A DNA stretch of 64,000 bases from the NCBI GenBank assembly GCA_030681195.1, contig JAUXXJ010000008.1, positions 62,001 through 126,000 on the forward strand, in the 5' to 3' direction. Under the pieces are notes generated by a model. That model saw nothing but the letters and a program-made list of their open reading frames with translations. It searched no databases and was not told where the DNA came from. The position numbers were made by a program, and so were the translations under genes. Origin of the DNA: Rhodocyclaceae bacterium. GTDB lineage: Bacteria > Pseudomonadota > Gammaproteobacteria > Burkholderiales > Rhodocyclaceae. Positions 8,127 through 16,668 of the stretch are shown here, in pieces; positions within the stretch are counted from its first letter, which is position 1, and each line of letters opens with the position of its first letter.

Positions 8127-8457
8127 ATGACAATCAAGCCCGTCGAGTTCCTGGGTAACACCATTGAGGCCCTGCGCAGCTTCCCCAACCATGCCCGCCA
8201 GGACGCCGGGTTTCAACTGGACAAGGTGCAGCGCGGAGAGGAGCCCGACGACTGGAAGCCCATGAACACCATTGGCGTTGGCGTCAAGGAGATTCGGATA
8301 CAGGATGAAGTCAGCGCCTTCCGAGTAATCTACTTGGCGAAGCTGGCCGATGCAGTCTGTCCTGCACTGCTTCCAGAAGAAGACGCAGCAGACCAGTGAG
8401 AAGGACATCAAGTTGGCCCGCAGCCGTTACAAAGAACTGATGAGGAAACAGCTATGA
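8127..8457 (+). pseudogene. higB: HigB/Gp49-like toxin gene with a frameshift
   Basis: The first 75 or so residues match phage-derived Gp49/HigB toxins (FPNHARQDAGFQLDKVQRGEEPDDWKP, then VGVKEIRIQDEVSAFRVIYLAKLADAV). After about 8357 the frame ends in an unrelated tail at 8399. Reading the +1 frame from there restores VLHCFQKKTQQTSEKDIK, then LARSRYKELMRKQL and a stop at 8455-8457 that overlaps the antitoxin ATG as ATGA. About two bases seem to be missing, so the C-terminal strand and catalytic end are lost. A sequencing error cannot be excluded. The family normally cuts mRNA at the ribosome. Confidence 0.75.
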
Positions 8458-8777
8458 GCAAAGAACAACGATTCGCCAGCGTATGGGACGCCATTGGGGA
8501 TACGCCGCAGCAGGCCGCCAGCATGCGCGCTCGATCAGAACTGATGATGGCCTTGCAGAGCTGGGTGAAGATCAGCGGCAAGACCCAGGCCGAAGCCGCC
8601 CAACTCCTTGGTATCACGCAGCCCCGCATGTCTGACCTGATGCGCGGCAAGATCAGCCTGTTTTCACTTGATGCAATGATGGACATGGCCACCGTCGCCG
8701 GCCTAGAGCCGCACGTCACCATCAAAAAGCCGAAGGCGCCACGCAAGCGCTCGACCGAGGAACTGGCTGCAGCCTGA
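8454..8777 (+). CDS. higA: HigA-type antitoxin, XRE family
   Basis: 107 residues with a Cro/CI-type helix-turn-helix: KTQAEAAQLLGITQPRMSDLMRGKISLFSLDAMMDMATVAG. This layout is typical of HigA2/XRE antitoxins partnered with Gp49-type toxins. It should bind its own promoter near 8091-8120. The gene is intact, overlaps the restored toxin frame by ATGA, and has AGGAAACAG as ribosome-binding site. With the toxin frameshifted it would be a free repressor. Confidence 0.85.
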   Translation: MSKEQRFASVWDAIGDTPQQAASMRARSELMMALQSWVKISGKTQAEAAQLLGITQPRMSDLMRGKISLFSLDAMMDMATVAGLEPHVTIKKPKAPRKRSTEELAAA

Positions 8778-8941
8778 TGTGCAGGGTGTTGACGCGCGCT
8801 ACTGGCAGTGCATCTGGCAGTAGGGGTAGTCGAAGCAGCCAGCGAAGGTCAGCGATTTATGCGCAACCTCGGCGGCAAGTCGCAGCACGATTTCCTGTTC
8901 TGGGGTTGCACGTAGCCCGCACCGGGCTGAACGTGTGCTGT

Positions 8942-8976
8942 ACCGTAAATCGAACGCGTTACGTTTGATTTGCGGT
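8942..8976. repeat. Inverted repeat, 15-bp arms
   Basis: ACCGTAAATCGAACG, a 5-base loop CGTTA, then CGTTTGATTTGCGGT. The two mismatches become G-U pairs in RNA, so a transcript would fold fully. No T-run follows, so it is not a classic terminator. The 356-base gap between higA and vapB (8778-9133) otherwise holds only the dispersed repeat at 9001 and a promoter candidate. Confidence 0.6.
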
Positions 8977-9000
8977 AATTAATGCTCGCTCGGCGGTTAT

Positions 9001-9023
9001 GCCGTCCCGCCAGCGCCGACTTT
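9001..9023 (+). repeat. 25-bp dispersed repeat, copy 2 (intergenic)
   Basis: Same orientation as copy 1 and identical through CCGACTTT. It lies between higA and vapB, so the two direct copies bracket the higBA module. Confidence 0.75.
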
Positions 9024-9082
9024 ATGCGCGCTGCGGTTCGGTGAGTGTAAGTTAGTCAATTCAGTAGATGTGGACACAAATT

Positions 9083-9113
9083 TTGATTTATTCAGCTACT
9101 ATGTGGTCATAAT
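9083..9113 (+). promoter_or_regulatory. Candidate vapBC promoter
   Basis: TTGATT (9083-9088) and CATAAT (9108-9113) with a 19-base spacer in an AT-rich patch just before the vapB start. The spacing is long, so the call is weak. Confidence 0.35.
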
Positions 9114-9133
9114 GTTAAACCGGAGTCCTGATC

Positions 9134-9400
9134 ATGCATGTCGCCATTCGTGAACTTAAATCCAGCCTTTCGCGGATTTTGTCGCTTGCGCAGGGGGGCG
9201 AGCTGATTGAGGTTACCTCGCATAACAAGCCCATTGCCCGTATTGTGGGTATTCCACCGCAAGCCGATGAAGGACTGCGCCGCTTGATGGTGGGCGGCAT
9301 ACTTTCATGGAGCGGCAGCAAGCCTCGGTTCGTACCGCCAGTAGCGCTTGCGCCGGGCGGCACGTCGGTCAGCCAGATGTTGCTGGAGGATCGTGGGTGA
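9134..9400 (+). CDS. Phd/VapB-type antitoxin
   Basis: 88 residues. MHVAIRELKSSLSRIL, then GGELIEVTSHNKPIARIVGI, is the Phd/YefM-type DNA-binding N-terminus. The C-terminal half (residues 45-88, with PRFVPPVALAPGG) would wrap the toxin. The start has GGAG 8 bases upstream. It overlaps the PIN toxin gene by GTGA, typical of VapBC-type pairs. It should neutralise the toxin and repress the operon. Confidence 0.88.
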   Translation: MHVAIRELKSSLSRILSLAQGGELIEVTSHNKPIARIVGIPPQADEGLRRLMVGGILSWSGSKPRFVPPVALAPGGTSVSQMLLEDRG

Positions 9401-9834
9401 TCCTGTTTTGTGACACGTCGGCCCTCATCAAGCTGTACATCAAAGAAGCGTTCAGCGCGGAAGTTCAGGCAGAGGCAGCAATGGCACAGGCAATCGCCGT
9501 GTCGCGCATCGCCTGGGCAGAGATCATGGCAGCACTGGCACGGCGCGCACGGGAAAACCCTGTCGATGTCGATGCCATCGAAACCGTTCGCGCCCAATTG
9601 CGGATTGACTGGCCGGGGCTGGCCATCGTCGAGGTCACACAATCGCTCGTCGAATTGGCGGGGGAGTATGCAGACACCTTTGCACTGCGCGGCTACGACA
9701 GTGTGCAATTGGCTGCCGCGCGTCAATTGCAGGAAGCAGCCAGCGAGGAACTGTGCTTTGCCAGCTTCGATAATCGACTGCAAAAGGCGGCGAAGGTGCT
9801 TGGTATGCGGACACTGGGCAATGCTGTGGGCTAA
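9397..9834 (+). CDS. vapC: VapC-type PIN-domain ribonuclease toxin
   Basis: 145 residues. All PIN acidic positions are visible: ILFCDTSALIKLY (first Asp), AWAEIMAAL (Glu), LRGYDSVQLAAA (Asp) and FASFDNRL (Asp). VapC toxins cleave specific tRNA or rRNA sites. It starts at GTG 9397 inside the antitoxin stop. The pair is complete and probably functional. It lies between direct copies of the dispersed repeat at 9001 and 10099. Confidence 0.9.
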   Translation: MILFCDTSALIKLYIKEAFSAEVQAEAAMAQAIAVSRIAWAEIMAALARRARENPVDVDAIETVRAQLRIDWPGLAIVEVTQSLVELAGEYADTFALRGYDSVQLAAARQLQEAASEELCFASFDNRLQKAAKVLGMRTLGNAVG

Positions 9835-10078
9835 GCAATCGCCGGTGGGGCCGGGTTCCTTGGTAGCGTCGGCGGGTGCCTGCGCTCGCTGTGCCGTTGC
9901 TCCACAACGTGCACGAAGTACATGGCGGCGGCGGAAACGGACGCTGTCGTTGCGCGCCGCTCGAAGATACGGGGAGCCGTGCCGGAGGCAATCGCGGCCT
10001 GCCAGTATCTTCGGTCTGTGGTGAGCGGATGTGCTGCCACAAAGCGTAGCAGATCGAGTTCGTTTACACGCCGGGTTG

Positions 10079-11356
10079 TTATTGGGTCTGGCCTTGCTGC
10101 CGTCCCGCCAGCGCCGACTTTTCGCGTGCCGAGGGCGTGTCGCCCGATGCCGCTTGTCTGGTCTCGGGCAACAGGCAGGCGTAGGCCGCTAGCAACTTCG
10201 GTGCTTCGTAGTCCCAGGCGAGTTTGTCGGTGACGCGTTGGCGCCCATAGGCGCCCATGCGCGTTCGCAGGGCTTCATCATCCAGCAGCCGCAGCATCTG
10301 CTCGGCCAGGTCGATGCTGTCGTTGCGGCGGGCGTAGAGCGACGCATCTCCGGCCGAAAAGCGTCCTTCGGTCAGATCAAACTGGACGATGGGCTTACCC
10401 AGTGCCATGTATTCCATGATCTTGTTCATGGTCGACTTGTCGTTCATTTCATTGGCGACATCGGGATTGACGCAGATGTCCGCCGTGTTGAGCATGGCCA
10501 GCATGCTCGCGTCGTGAATGCGGCCGGTAAACGTGACAAATTGATCAATACCGAGTCTGACGGCCAGTTGTTTTAATGCATCGAGCGAGGTGCCGCCACC
10601 GACCAGACCGAAATGTACATCGGTGCGTTTTTTGACCTGAACGATGTAGTGCACCGCATTCAGCAGGTAGTCAATGCCTTCCTGCGCGCCCATCACGCCG
10701 ACGTAGCCGACCAGATAACGGCGCCCACCCTTGAGGGCGGTATTGGGTGCTTGAATCTTCATCCGTTCCAGGCTCGGCCCACTGCGCACGACAAAGACGC
10801 GCTCCGGCGCCATGCCGCCGCGCTCGATGGCGATGCGCCGATAGGATTCGTTGGTGGCGATCGAGACATCGGCAGTGCGAAAGGTGAGGCGTTCAGCCAT
10901 CAGCAGCAGGCGGTGGAAGAAGCCGCGCCGGCCGAACTTGGCTTCGTAGAGTTCCGGACAGAGATCGTGGTGGTCGAACAGGAATTTCTTGCCGAACAGT
11001 TTGTAGAAGCCGCCGACGAGAAACAGCAGGTCGGGCGGATTGCAGGCATGGATGGCATCGAAGCCGCGCGTGAGCAAGACCCGGACGCTGAGGATGAAGC
11101 TCATCGTCAGGGCAACACCGTACTCCAGGAGATAGCCGCTGGCACCGCTGGCTTCGACCGGCAAGCGGTAGCGGTAGATATGAATGCCTTCCAGTACTTC
11201 ATGGCGGCTTTCATAGCCATGGCCGGTGGGACAGATGATGGAGACTTCGTGGCCGTTCTGGCGCAGCGTGGTGGCCTCCTGCCAGACGCGCCGATCAAAG
11301 GGACTGGGAAGGTTTTCAACCAGCATCAGGATGCGTTTTCCAGGTTTTGTGCTCAT
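10079..11356 (-). CDS. Glycosyltransferase family 4
   Basis: 425 residues of GT-B fold: N-terminal RILMLVENLPSPFDRRVWQEA, a central YVGVMGAQEGIDYLLNAV and C-terminal MEYMALGKPIVQFDLTE, the donor-binding region. It should add one sugar to the lipid-linked repeat unit at the inner membrane face; the specificity is unknown. It is the last gene of the eps operon, 5 bases after algD. A GTG at 11371 is an alternative start. The final codons (EKSALAGRQQGQTQ) come from a copy of the dispersed repeat at 10099-10123, so the tail may be recent. Confidence 0.85.
   Translation of the reverse strand: MSTKPGKRILMLVENLPSPFDRRVWQEATTLRQNGHEVSIICPTGHGYESRHEVLEGIHIYRYRLPVEASGASGYLLEYGVALTMSFILSVRVLLTRGFDAIHACNPPDLLFLVGGFYKLFGKKFLFDHHDLCPELYEAKFGRRGFFHRLLLMAERLTFRTADVSIATNESYRRIAIERGGMAPERVFVVRSGPSLERMKIQAPNTALKGGRRYLVGYVGVMGAQEGIDYLLNAVHYIVQVKKRTDVHFGLVGGGTSLDALKQLAVRLGIDQFVTFTGRIHDASMLAMLNTADICVNPDVANEMNDKSTMNKIMEYMALGKPIVQFDLTEGRFSAGDASLYARRNDSIDLAEQMLRLLDDEALRTRMGAYGRQRVTDKLAWDYEAPKLLAAYACLLPETRQAASGDTPSAREKSALAGRQQGQTQ
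10099..10123 (+). repeat. 25-bp dispersed repeat, copy 3 (in coding sequence)
   Basis: Full-length copy in the same orientation as copies 1 and 2. It encodes EKSALAGR near the C-terminus of the glycosyltransferase on the minus strand. Confidence 0.75.
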
Positions 11357-11361
11357 GGCGA

Positions 11362-12675
11362 TTACCAGCACAGACCTTCGTAGACGCCGGCGATGCTGCG
11401 CGTCTCGCTGATACGGACAAAATCGATGATGCTCTGGCCATAGTTCAGGCGCTTGGGTACGTCGCGGAATTCGGGTGCGGCGTTGCCGATCACGATGGTA
11501 TGGGCGTGGTTGAGCACGTCGGAGATTTTCGACACCATCAGCCGCGAGATGTGCGGAATGTGATTGAGGATGTAGTCACGATTCGCGCCACGGATGCTGG
11601 CAATGCTGACATTGCGGTCGTAGATGCGCAGGTCGTAGCCCTTGCCCAGCAGTCGCTCGGTGAGTTCCACCACCGGACTTTCGCGTAGATCGTCGGTGCC
11701 GGCCTTGAAGCTGAAGCCGAGAATGCCGACCTGCTTCTTGCCCTGATCGACCACCGCCTGCACGCCCATCTCGATCTGCTGCTGGTTACTGGGCAGGATG
11801 GCGCCGAGGATGGGCATCGACAGATCGAGCATCTTGGCCTTGTGCAGCAGGGCGCGCAGATCCTTGGGTAGGCAGGAGCCGCCGAAGGCGAAGCCAGGCT
11901 TCAGGTAATTCGGGGAAATGTTGAGCTTGGTGTCCTGACAGAAGATATCCATGACGCTGTGGCCGTCGATATTGAGCTTCTTGCAGATATTGCCGATCTC
12001 GTTCGCATAGCCGACCTTGAGGGCATGCCAGCAGTTGTCGGCATACTTCACCATCTCAGCGGTTTCGATGTCGGTGCGGATCAGCGGGCCGGGGGTGGCG
12101 GCATACAGCCGTGCCAGCACGTCACCACTGGAGGGTCCGAGTTCGCCGATCACCGTCTTCGGCGGGTTGTCGTAGTCGTAAACGGCGGAGCCTTCACGCA
12201 GGAATTCCGGATTGATGCAGACGCCGAAATCGATGCCGGCGCGTTTGCCCGATTGCGCTTCAAGCGCGGGGATCACGACGTCGCGGATGGTTCCCGGCAG
12301 CATCGTGCTGCGGATCGCCACGACCGGGGCACCCTCATGTTCGCGCAGCCCGGCGCCGATCTGTTCGCAGACCCGGCGCACGTAGCTGACATCAAGGCCC
12401 CCGTTGGCCTGGCTGGGCGTACCGACACAGACAAAGAACAGGTCGCTGTTGCGGATCGCCTCGCTCGCGTCGGTGGTGGCGCGCAGGCGACCATTGGTCA
12501 CCTGCTCATGAATAATCTCGCCGATGTCTTTTTCAACGATGGGGGATTTCCCGGCATTGATCAGGTCGACCTTGACCTTTTCCGGATCGACACCAATGAC
12601 TTGATGGCCGGCCCGGGCCAGACAACCGGCAGAAACAACACCGACATAGCCAAGTCCCATTACGCTGATTTTCAT
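11362..12675 (-). CDS. algD: GDP-mannose 6-dehydrogenase
   Basis: 437 residues. It has the NAD-binding MKISVMGLGYVGVVSAGCLA and the catalytic Cys near residue 268 in FAFGGSCLPKD. Domain order and the YEGLCW end match AlgD more closely than UDP-glucose dehydrogenase. It oxidises GDP-mannose to GDP-mannuronate with two NAD+. GDP-mannose can come from ManC (46336-47772). The ATG at 12675 follows AGGAG. Its place in the eps operon suggests mannuronate in the polymer. There are no alg8/alg44-type genes here, so this is not a standard alginate system. Confidence 0.87.
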   Translation of the reverse strand: MKISVMGLGYVGVVSAGCLARAGHQVIGVDPEKVKVDLINAGKSPIVEKDIGEIIHEQVTNGRLRATTDASEAIRNSDLFFVCVGTPSQANGGLDVSYVRRVCEQIGAGLREHEGAPVVAIRSTMLPGTIRDVVIPALEAQSGKRAGIDFGVCINPEFLREGSAVYDYDNPPKTVIGELGPSSGDVLARLYAATPGPLIRTDIETAEMVKYADNCWHALKVGYANEIGNICKKLNIDGHSVMDIFCQDTKLNISPNYLKPGFAFGGSCLPKDLRALLHKAKMLDLSMPILGAILPSNQQQIEMGVQAVVDQGKKQVGILGFSFKAGTDDLRESPVVELTERLLGKGYDLRIYDRNVSIASIRGANRDYILNHIPHISRLMVSKISDVLNHAHTIVIGNAAPEFRDVPKRLNYGQSIIDFVRISETRSIAGVYEGLCW

Positions 12676-12754
12676 TTGATTTCTCCTGATGATCGTAGGC
12701 GTCCTACGATAGCGATGCGGTCGTGATGCCGTGTGGCGACGCGGATGGTCGGCC

Positions 12755-14653
12755 CTAGTCCAATCGGATCAGCTTGCTGGCCAGCAGATGCGATCCCGCT
12801 TTAGTCAGATGGCCATAGTCGAAGGCGATCGGCTTGCGCTTGCTTTCGATGCTCGCCACCGCCTGACAGCTATCGCCTTGACACAAGCGATCCAGGGCAG
12901 AGATGAAGGTCGCACCGTTACGGGTGGCGATGGCCTGCAGTCGGTCATCGACCGCGCGTAGATGAGGCAGCATCGGTGTGTAAATGGCGCCTTCCTCGCT
13001 CAGCATCAGTCCGCTTCTCACCATGGCGACAGGCAAGGACGGCGACCACTGGGGAACCCCGCCCAGCAGGGTAATTTCAGACGCAGGGGATACCTGGCGA
13101 ATGTGTGCCAGCGTCTGCGCGATGATCAGGTCGGCATTCGTCGTTCGGGCGTCCTTGAAATAGGACGACCAATTCGCGTGCAGCATAATCCGCCGGGGTT
13201 GGCTACGCGCGATCTCGCTGAGGACGAAGCGGTTGATTTCCTTGCAGTAGGGTGCAGCGGCAATGCTTACATCGATCAGTGGCGGGCAAGCCCCCGCTGT
13301 GTATTGAGCCATGCCCGGCATCCGGACATGCACACCATTCGACAAGGCGGCGGCATGTGAGTCGCCCCAGAGAAATAGGCTGTCGCCAGCATCGGCCGCA
13401 ATTGCGCAGCTTGGCGCGAACTTCCAGTCGCGCTGCGTCGATCTCACATGGCATTCCTGCTGCCGGTAGAGCGCTTTGGTATCGTAATCGGCGAATGCCA
13501 GCACCTCACGTTGCTCGGCCGTGAATCGCTCGTCGAAACCCTTGGTCGCGACGCCCCACCCGCCCAGCGTAACGATCAGCGCGCCGACCAACAAGCTCTG
13601 GCGGAAAAGCTGTCGCCGGCCCACCCGCTCGGCATCCCTGAAGGGCCGCTCGATGTAGCTCAGGCTGAACTGCGCGAGCAGCAAGGTAGCCGCAACGAGG
13701 AGGAGCAATACTTCCTGACTCAGGGGGCCATCATGGCGTAAGCGGGCGAAGGCCAGCAGCGGTTGGTGCCACAGATAGGCGCTGTAGCTCATCAAGCCGA
13801 TGGCGACCGGCAGTTTGCTGCCCAGCAGTTTGCCCACCAGTGTTTGCGGGTGGGCAAACAGGAGGATGAGGGCGGTCCCCAGCGTCGGCACCAGCGCATA
13901 AAGACCGGGGAAGGGCGTGTTTTTATCAAACGCAAAGACTGAGAAGGCGATCAGCAACAGACCAAAGAGGCTGGCGGGCTGGGCAATGCCCTGCGCATTG
14001 AGCTTCGCTGTGCCGCCATGAGAGTGATGAAACGCAATGAACATGCCGATCAGCAGTTCCCAGCCACGGGTGGGGAGCAGGTAGAAGGTGGCCGAGGGCT
14101 TGTGGAGCGAGCCCCACTGTGCCAGCAGCAGGCTGGCGATGGCGGCGAGCGCCAGGATGCCGATCATCCAGCGCTTGCGTAAGCGCCACATCACCAACAG
14201 GAAGAGCGGGAACAAGACATAGTATTGTTCTTCGACGGCCAGACTCCAGGTATGCAGCAGCGGCTTGAGTTCGGCGGCCGTGTCGAAGTATTCGCTCTGC
14301 ATCCAGAACAGGATGTTGGAGGCGAACAGCGGCACCGCAATCAGGCTTTGCGAAAACTCCATCAGGTCCATGGGCAACATCCAGAACCAGGCAAACGGCA
14401 CACATACCAGGACGACAAAGAACAGGGCGGGCAGGATGCGCCGGGCCCTGCGTTCATAAAACCCGCTGAGAGAAAATCGGCCCGCCTGTTTTTCGGCAAG
14501 GATGATCGAGGTAATCAGATAACCGCTGATGACGAAGAACACATCGACGCCAATGAAGCCGCCACCAAACCACTCGAAGCCGGCATGAAACAAAATCACC
14601 GGCAAAACGGCGACCGCCCGTAGTCCATCGATTTCTCTTCGGTAGGTCAGCAT
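12755..14653 (-). CDS. Membrane O-acyltransferase with C-terminal SGNH domain (OafA-like)
   Basis: 632 residues. The first 350 residues are an acyltransferase-3 domain of about ten membrane spans, beginning YRREIDGLRAVAVLPVILFHAG and GVDVFFVISGYLI. The C-terminal part is a periplasmic SGNH hydrolase-like domain with LFLWGDSHAAAL (catalytic Ser) and DYGHLTKAGSHLL (catalytic Asp-His region). The likely job is to O-acetylate the polysaccharide repeat. The start overlaps the upstream gene's stop by 7 bases. Confidence 0.88.
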   Translation of the reverse strand: MLTYRREIDGLRAVAVLPVILFHAGFEWFGGGFIGVDVFFVISGYLITSIILAEKQAGRFSLSGFYERRARRILPALFFVVLVCVPFAWFWMLPMDLMEFSQSLIAVPLFASNILFWMQSEYFDTAAELKPLLHTWSLAVEEQYYVLFPLFLLVMWRLRKRWMIGILALAAIASLLLAQWGSLHKPSATFYLLPTRGWELLIGMFIAFHHSHGGTAKLNAQGIAQPASLFGLLLIAFSVFAFDKNTPFPGLYALVPTLGTALILLFAHPQTLVGKLLGSKLPVAIGLMSYSAYLWHQPLLAFARLRHDGPLSQEVLLLLVAATLLLAQFSLSYIERPFRDAERVGRRQLFRQSLLVGALIVTLGGWGVATKGFDERFTAEQREVLAFADYDTKALYRQQECHVRSTQRDWKFAPSCAIAADAGDSLFLWGDSHAAALSNGVHVRMPGMAQYTAGACPPLIDVSIAAAPYCKEINRFVLSEIARSQPRRIMLHANWSSYFKDARTTNADLIIAQTLAHIRQVSPASEITLLGGVPQWSPSLPVAMVRSGLMLSEEGAIYTPMLPHLRAVDDRLQAIATRNGATFISALDRLCQGDSCQAVASIESKRKPIAFDYGHLTKAGSHLLASKLIRLD

Positions 14654-16656
14654 GTGATTTCGGTGCGCAAGGTCGTCGTGCCGTGCAGTTGCGCCCGCCA
14701 GTGCAGCGTGGGCGCCGGCTGGCGGACATCGAAACGCCGCGATACCCAGCCGGCCATCGGCTGGGTGCTGCCGCAGTGGATCTGTTCGGTGGCGCAGGTC
14801 GGTTCGGTAATGACCGGTAACTGGATGCGGATCGTGCGTCCTTCATGGCTGAGCAGGTAGCCGCTGTCGCTTGCGGCGGAGAGGCGGGTGTGCTCATCGC
14901 AGTGAAAGAACAGTTCGATGATGTGTGTCCCGGCCATTTGCAGGGTGTCGTCGATGACGATGCGTCCTGTTTGCTTGTCCAGGGTGATTCGTCGGGTGTG
15001 CGTTACCGGGTCGGCCAGACGCTGATAGCCGTCATGCCAGCCTTCGAACACATCCTGCGCTGGCCCACTCAGCCAGGTATGACAACCCGCCTTGGCCTTG
15101 TTGAGCCACATGAAGTTGCCGCCCGACTCGGACTGGTCGCGCTCATCCACCCGCACTGTGTTGTGTGCGGCGGTGCCGCGAAAGTAGGCGCGCCACGCGG
15201 GTTCTGTGTGGTAGGCATAGGTGCCGGGATCGATCAGGAATTCCCGTCCGCCGACGGACAGGGTGAAGGCCAGCGCATCGGCGTGGCCGTGGGCGGCAAT
15301 GCCCTGGTAGCCGAGGGCGCCCGCATCGGCGACGAGACGGATTTCGTCCTTGCTCTCGAAGCCGCGACCGAGAATGTAGTAGCCGCCGTCCTTGAAGGCT
15401 TGGCAGATGGGTAGCCGTCCCGCCAGCGCCGACTTTTCGGGCAAGGCCGTGAAGGTGGTAGCGGCCGTCGGACCAAGCAGCCAGCGCGTCTTGTCGTCGA
15501 GTGTCTTGGCCTTGGCTTTGAATTCAGCGCGCTGGAACAGCACGGCCCCGGTGGCCAGCAGCGAGTGGTAGTTGCAGAACCCGGTGGCCGGGGTAAGTTG
15601 CACGACGCGGCCATCGTCGGCATCGCCGATCATCGGCACATGGCCGCCACTGTCCATGATCGAGGCCAGAAATTCCATCATCGCCTCGATGCGGGTGCTG
15701 TAACTGTGAGGAAAGTCGATACCGTTGGCGCGCCCGGCCAGGAGGGGCAGCAGCAGCAGATCCAGCACAAATTGTTGATAAGCAATGGCCTGTTCGCGAT
15801 TGACGCCGTCCGGGGCGTTCTGCAGCAGCGCTTCACGGACTAAAAGTTTTAACCCATTGGTGCGCCAGCGCTTGGCCTGGGGCCAGTGGGGCCAGGTCAC
15901 GCCGGCGATGAAGAGGCCTGCCGCCTCGCCGATCAGGTGGTTATTGGCAGACGAGTGGCGGGATAAATGACCGCGAATGAATTGCGCGTGATGGTAGATG
16001 GCATCCAGCCAGGCTCGTCGGAAGACGCTTCCGCCTGCGCCATCGAACAGCGGCGAGGCAATGGCGCCGACCAGTTGCCAGGTGATCGACCAGTTGATCA
16101 GGCGCAGCGCCACTTCAAGGGAACTCGACCAGTTGGCACCGAGGCCGGGCGGGCAGGCCGTGAACCAACTGCTCAGATGGTCGCGAATGGTCGTCAGGTA
16201 ACGCTGATCATCACTGAGGGCATAAGCCTGTGCCAGGGTGACCAGATGCAGGTGACGGTTGGGTTCCCATAAGTACTTGATGTCGCCGACCAGTTGCGGG
16301 TCGCGGTAGTTGAGTCGCTTGCCACACGTCAGCGGGGCGACGATGCCGGTGCGTGGGTCGCGGTTCCAGTTGGGCGGCGCCTCCGCTGAACCCAGCGGCA
16401 GATCATGCAGCGCGAACACATCGAACCTGCCCGCCACGATGCGCTCGGCAGCGGCCAGATAGGGCTGCGCATCCCGTGTGCGGTCGATGTCAATCCAGGT
16501 CGTTGCCGCATAGCGAATATCCGCTGCCGGCACTTGCCGTGTCCTGTGCCGCAGCAGGCGTTCGGTTTGGATGCGGATAAGTCGCCCGAGGCGATGGCAT
16601 ACCTCGCTGACACTCATGCAGCGCAGGCGGTTGAGGCGCCAGGTCAGGGTTTGCAT
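14647..16656 (-). CDS. Heparinase II/III family polysaccharide lyase
   Basis: 669 residues: an alpha-toroid domain (about 60-330, with ANWSSSLEVALRLINW and SSANNHLIGEAAGLF) followed by a beta-sandwich (PTAATTFTALPEKS onward, with GYQGIAAHGHADALAF and FLIDPGTYAY). This matches alginate/heparinase lyases that cut uronic-acid polymers. No clear signal peptide is present. It probably trims or remodels the acidic product of this locus. Residues EKSALAGR near 410 derive from a dispersed-repeat copy at 15414-15438 and lie in a linker. Confidence 0.85.
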   Translation of the reverse strand: MQTLTWRLNRLRCMSVSEVCHRLGRLIRIQTERLLRHRTRQVPAADIRYAATTWIDIDRTRDAQPYLAAAERIVAGRFDVFALHDLPLGSAEAPPNWNRDPRTGIVAPLTCGKRLNYRDPQLVGDIKYLWEPNRHLHLVTLAQAYALSDDQRYLTTIRDHLSSWFTACPPGLGANWSSSLEVALRLINWSITWQLVGAIASPLFDGAGGSVFRRAWLDAIYHHAQFIRGHLSRHSSANNHLIGEAAGLFIAGVTWPHWPQAKRWRTNGLKLLVREALLQNAPDGVNREQAIAYQQFVLDLLLLPLLAGRANGIDFPHSYSTRIEAMMEFLASIMDSGGHVPMIGDADDGRVVQLTPATGFCNYHSLLATGAVLFQRAEFKAKAKTLDDKTRWLLGPTAATTFTALPEKSALAGRLPICQAFKDGGYYILGRGFESKDEIRLVADAGALGYQGIAAHGHADALAFTLSVGGREFLIDPGTYAYHTEPAWRAYFRGTAAHNTVRVDERDQSESGGNFMWLNKAKAGCHTWLSGPAQDVFEGWHDGYQRLADPVTHTRRITLDKQTGRIVIDDTLQMAGTHIIELFFHCDEHTRLSAASDSGYLLSHEGRTIRIQLPVITEPTCATEQIHCGSTQPMAGWVSRRFDVRQPAPTLHWRAQLHGTTTLRTEITC
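15414..15438 (+). repeat. 25-bp dispersed repeat, copy 4 (in coding sequence)
   Basis: Full-length copy inside the lyase gene. On the minus strand it encodes EKSALAGR, the same peptide as at 10099-10123, so both copies sit in the same reading frame of the repeat. Confidence 0.75.
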
Positions 16657-16668
16657 GATTTCTGCATG

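Noticed and set aside
7744..8133. Minus-strand reading frame of 129 residues
   Set aside because: It overlaps the deacetylase end and the dispersed repeat and shows no protein features.
8777..8968. Small protein gene after higA
   Set aside because: No ribosome-binding site and no recognisable sequence; it overlaps the inverted repeat region.
8026..10123. Integron gene cassettes around the toxin-antitoxin modules
   Set aside because: The repeat lacks the paired R core sites of attC, and no integrase is seen; the cassette idea is kept only as a layout observation.
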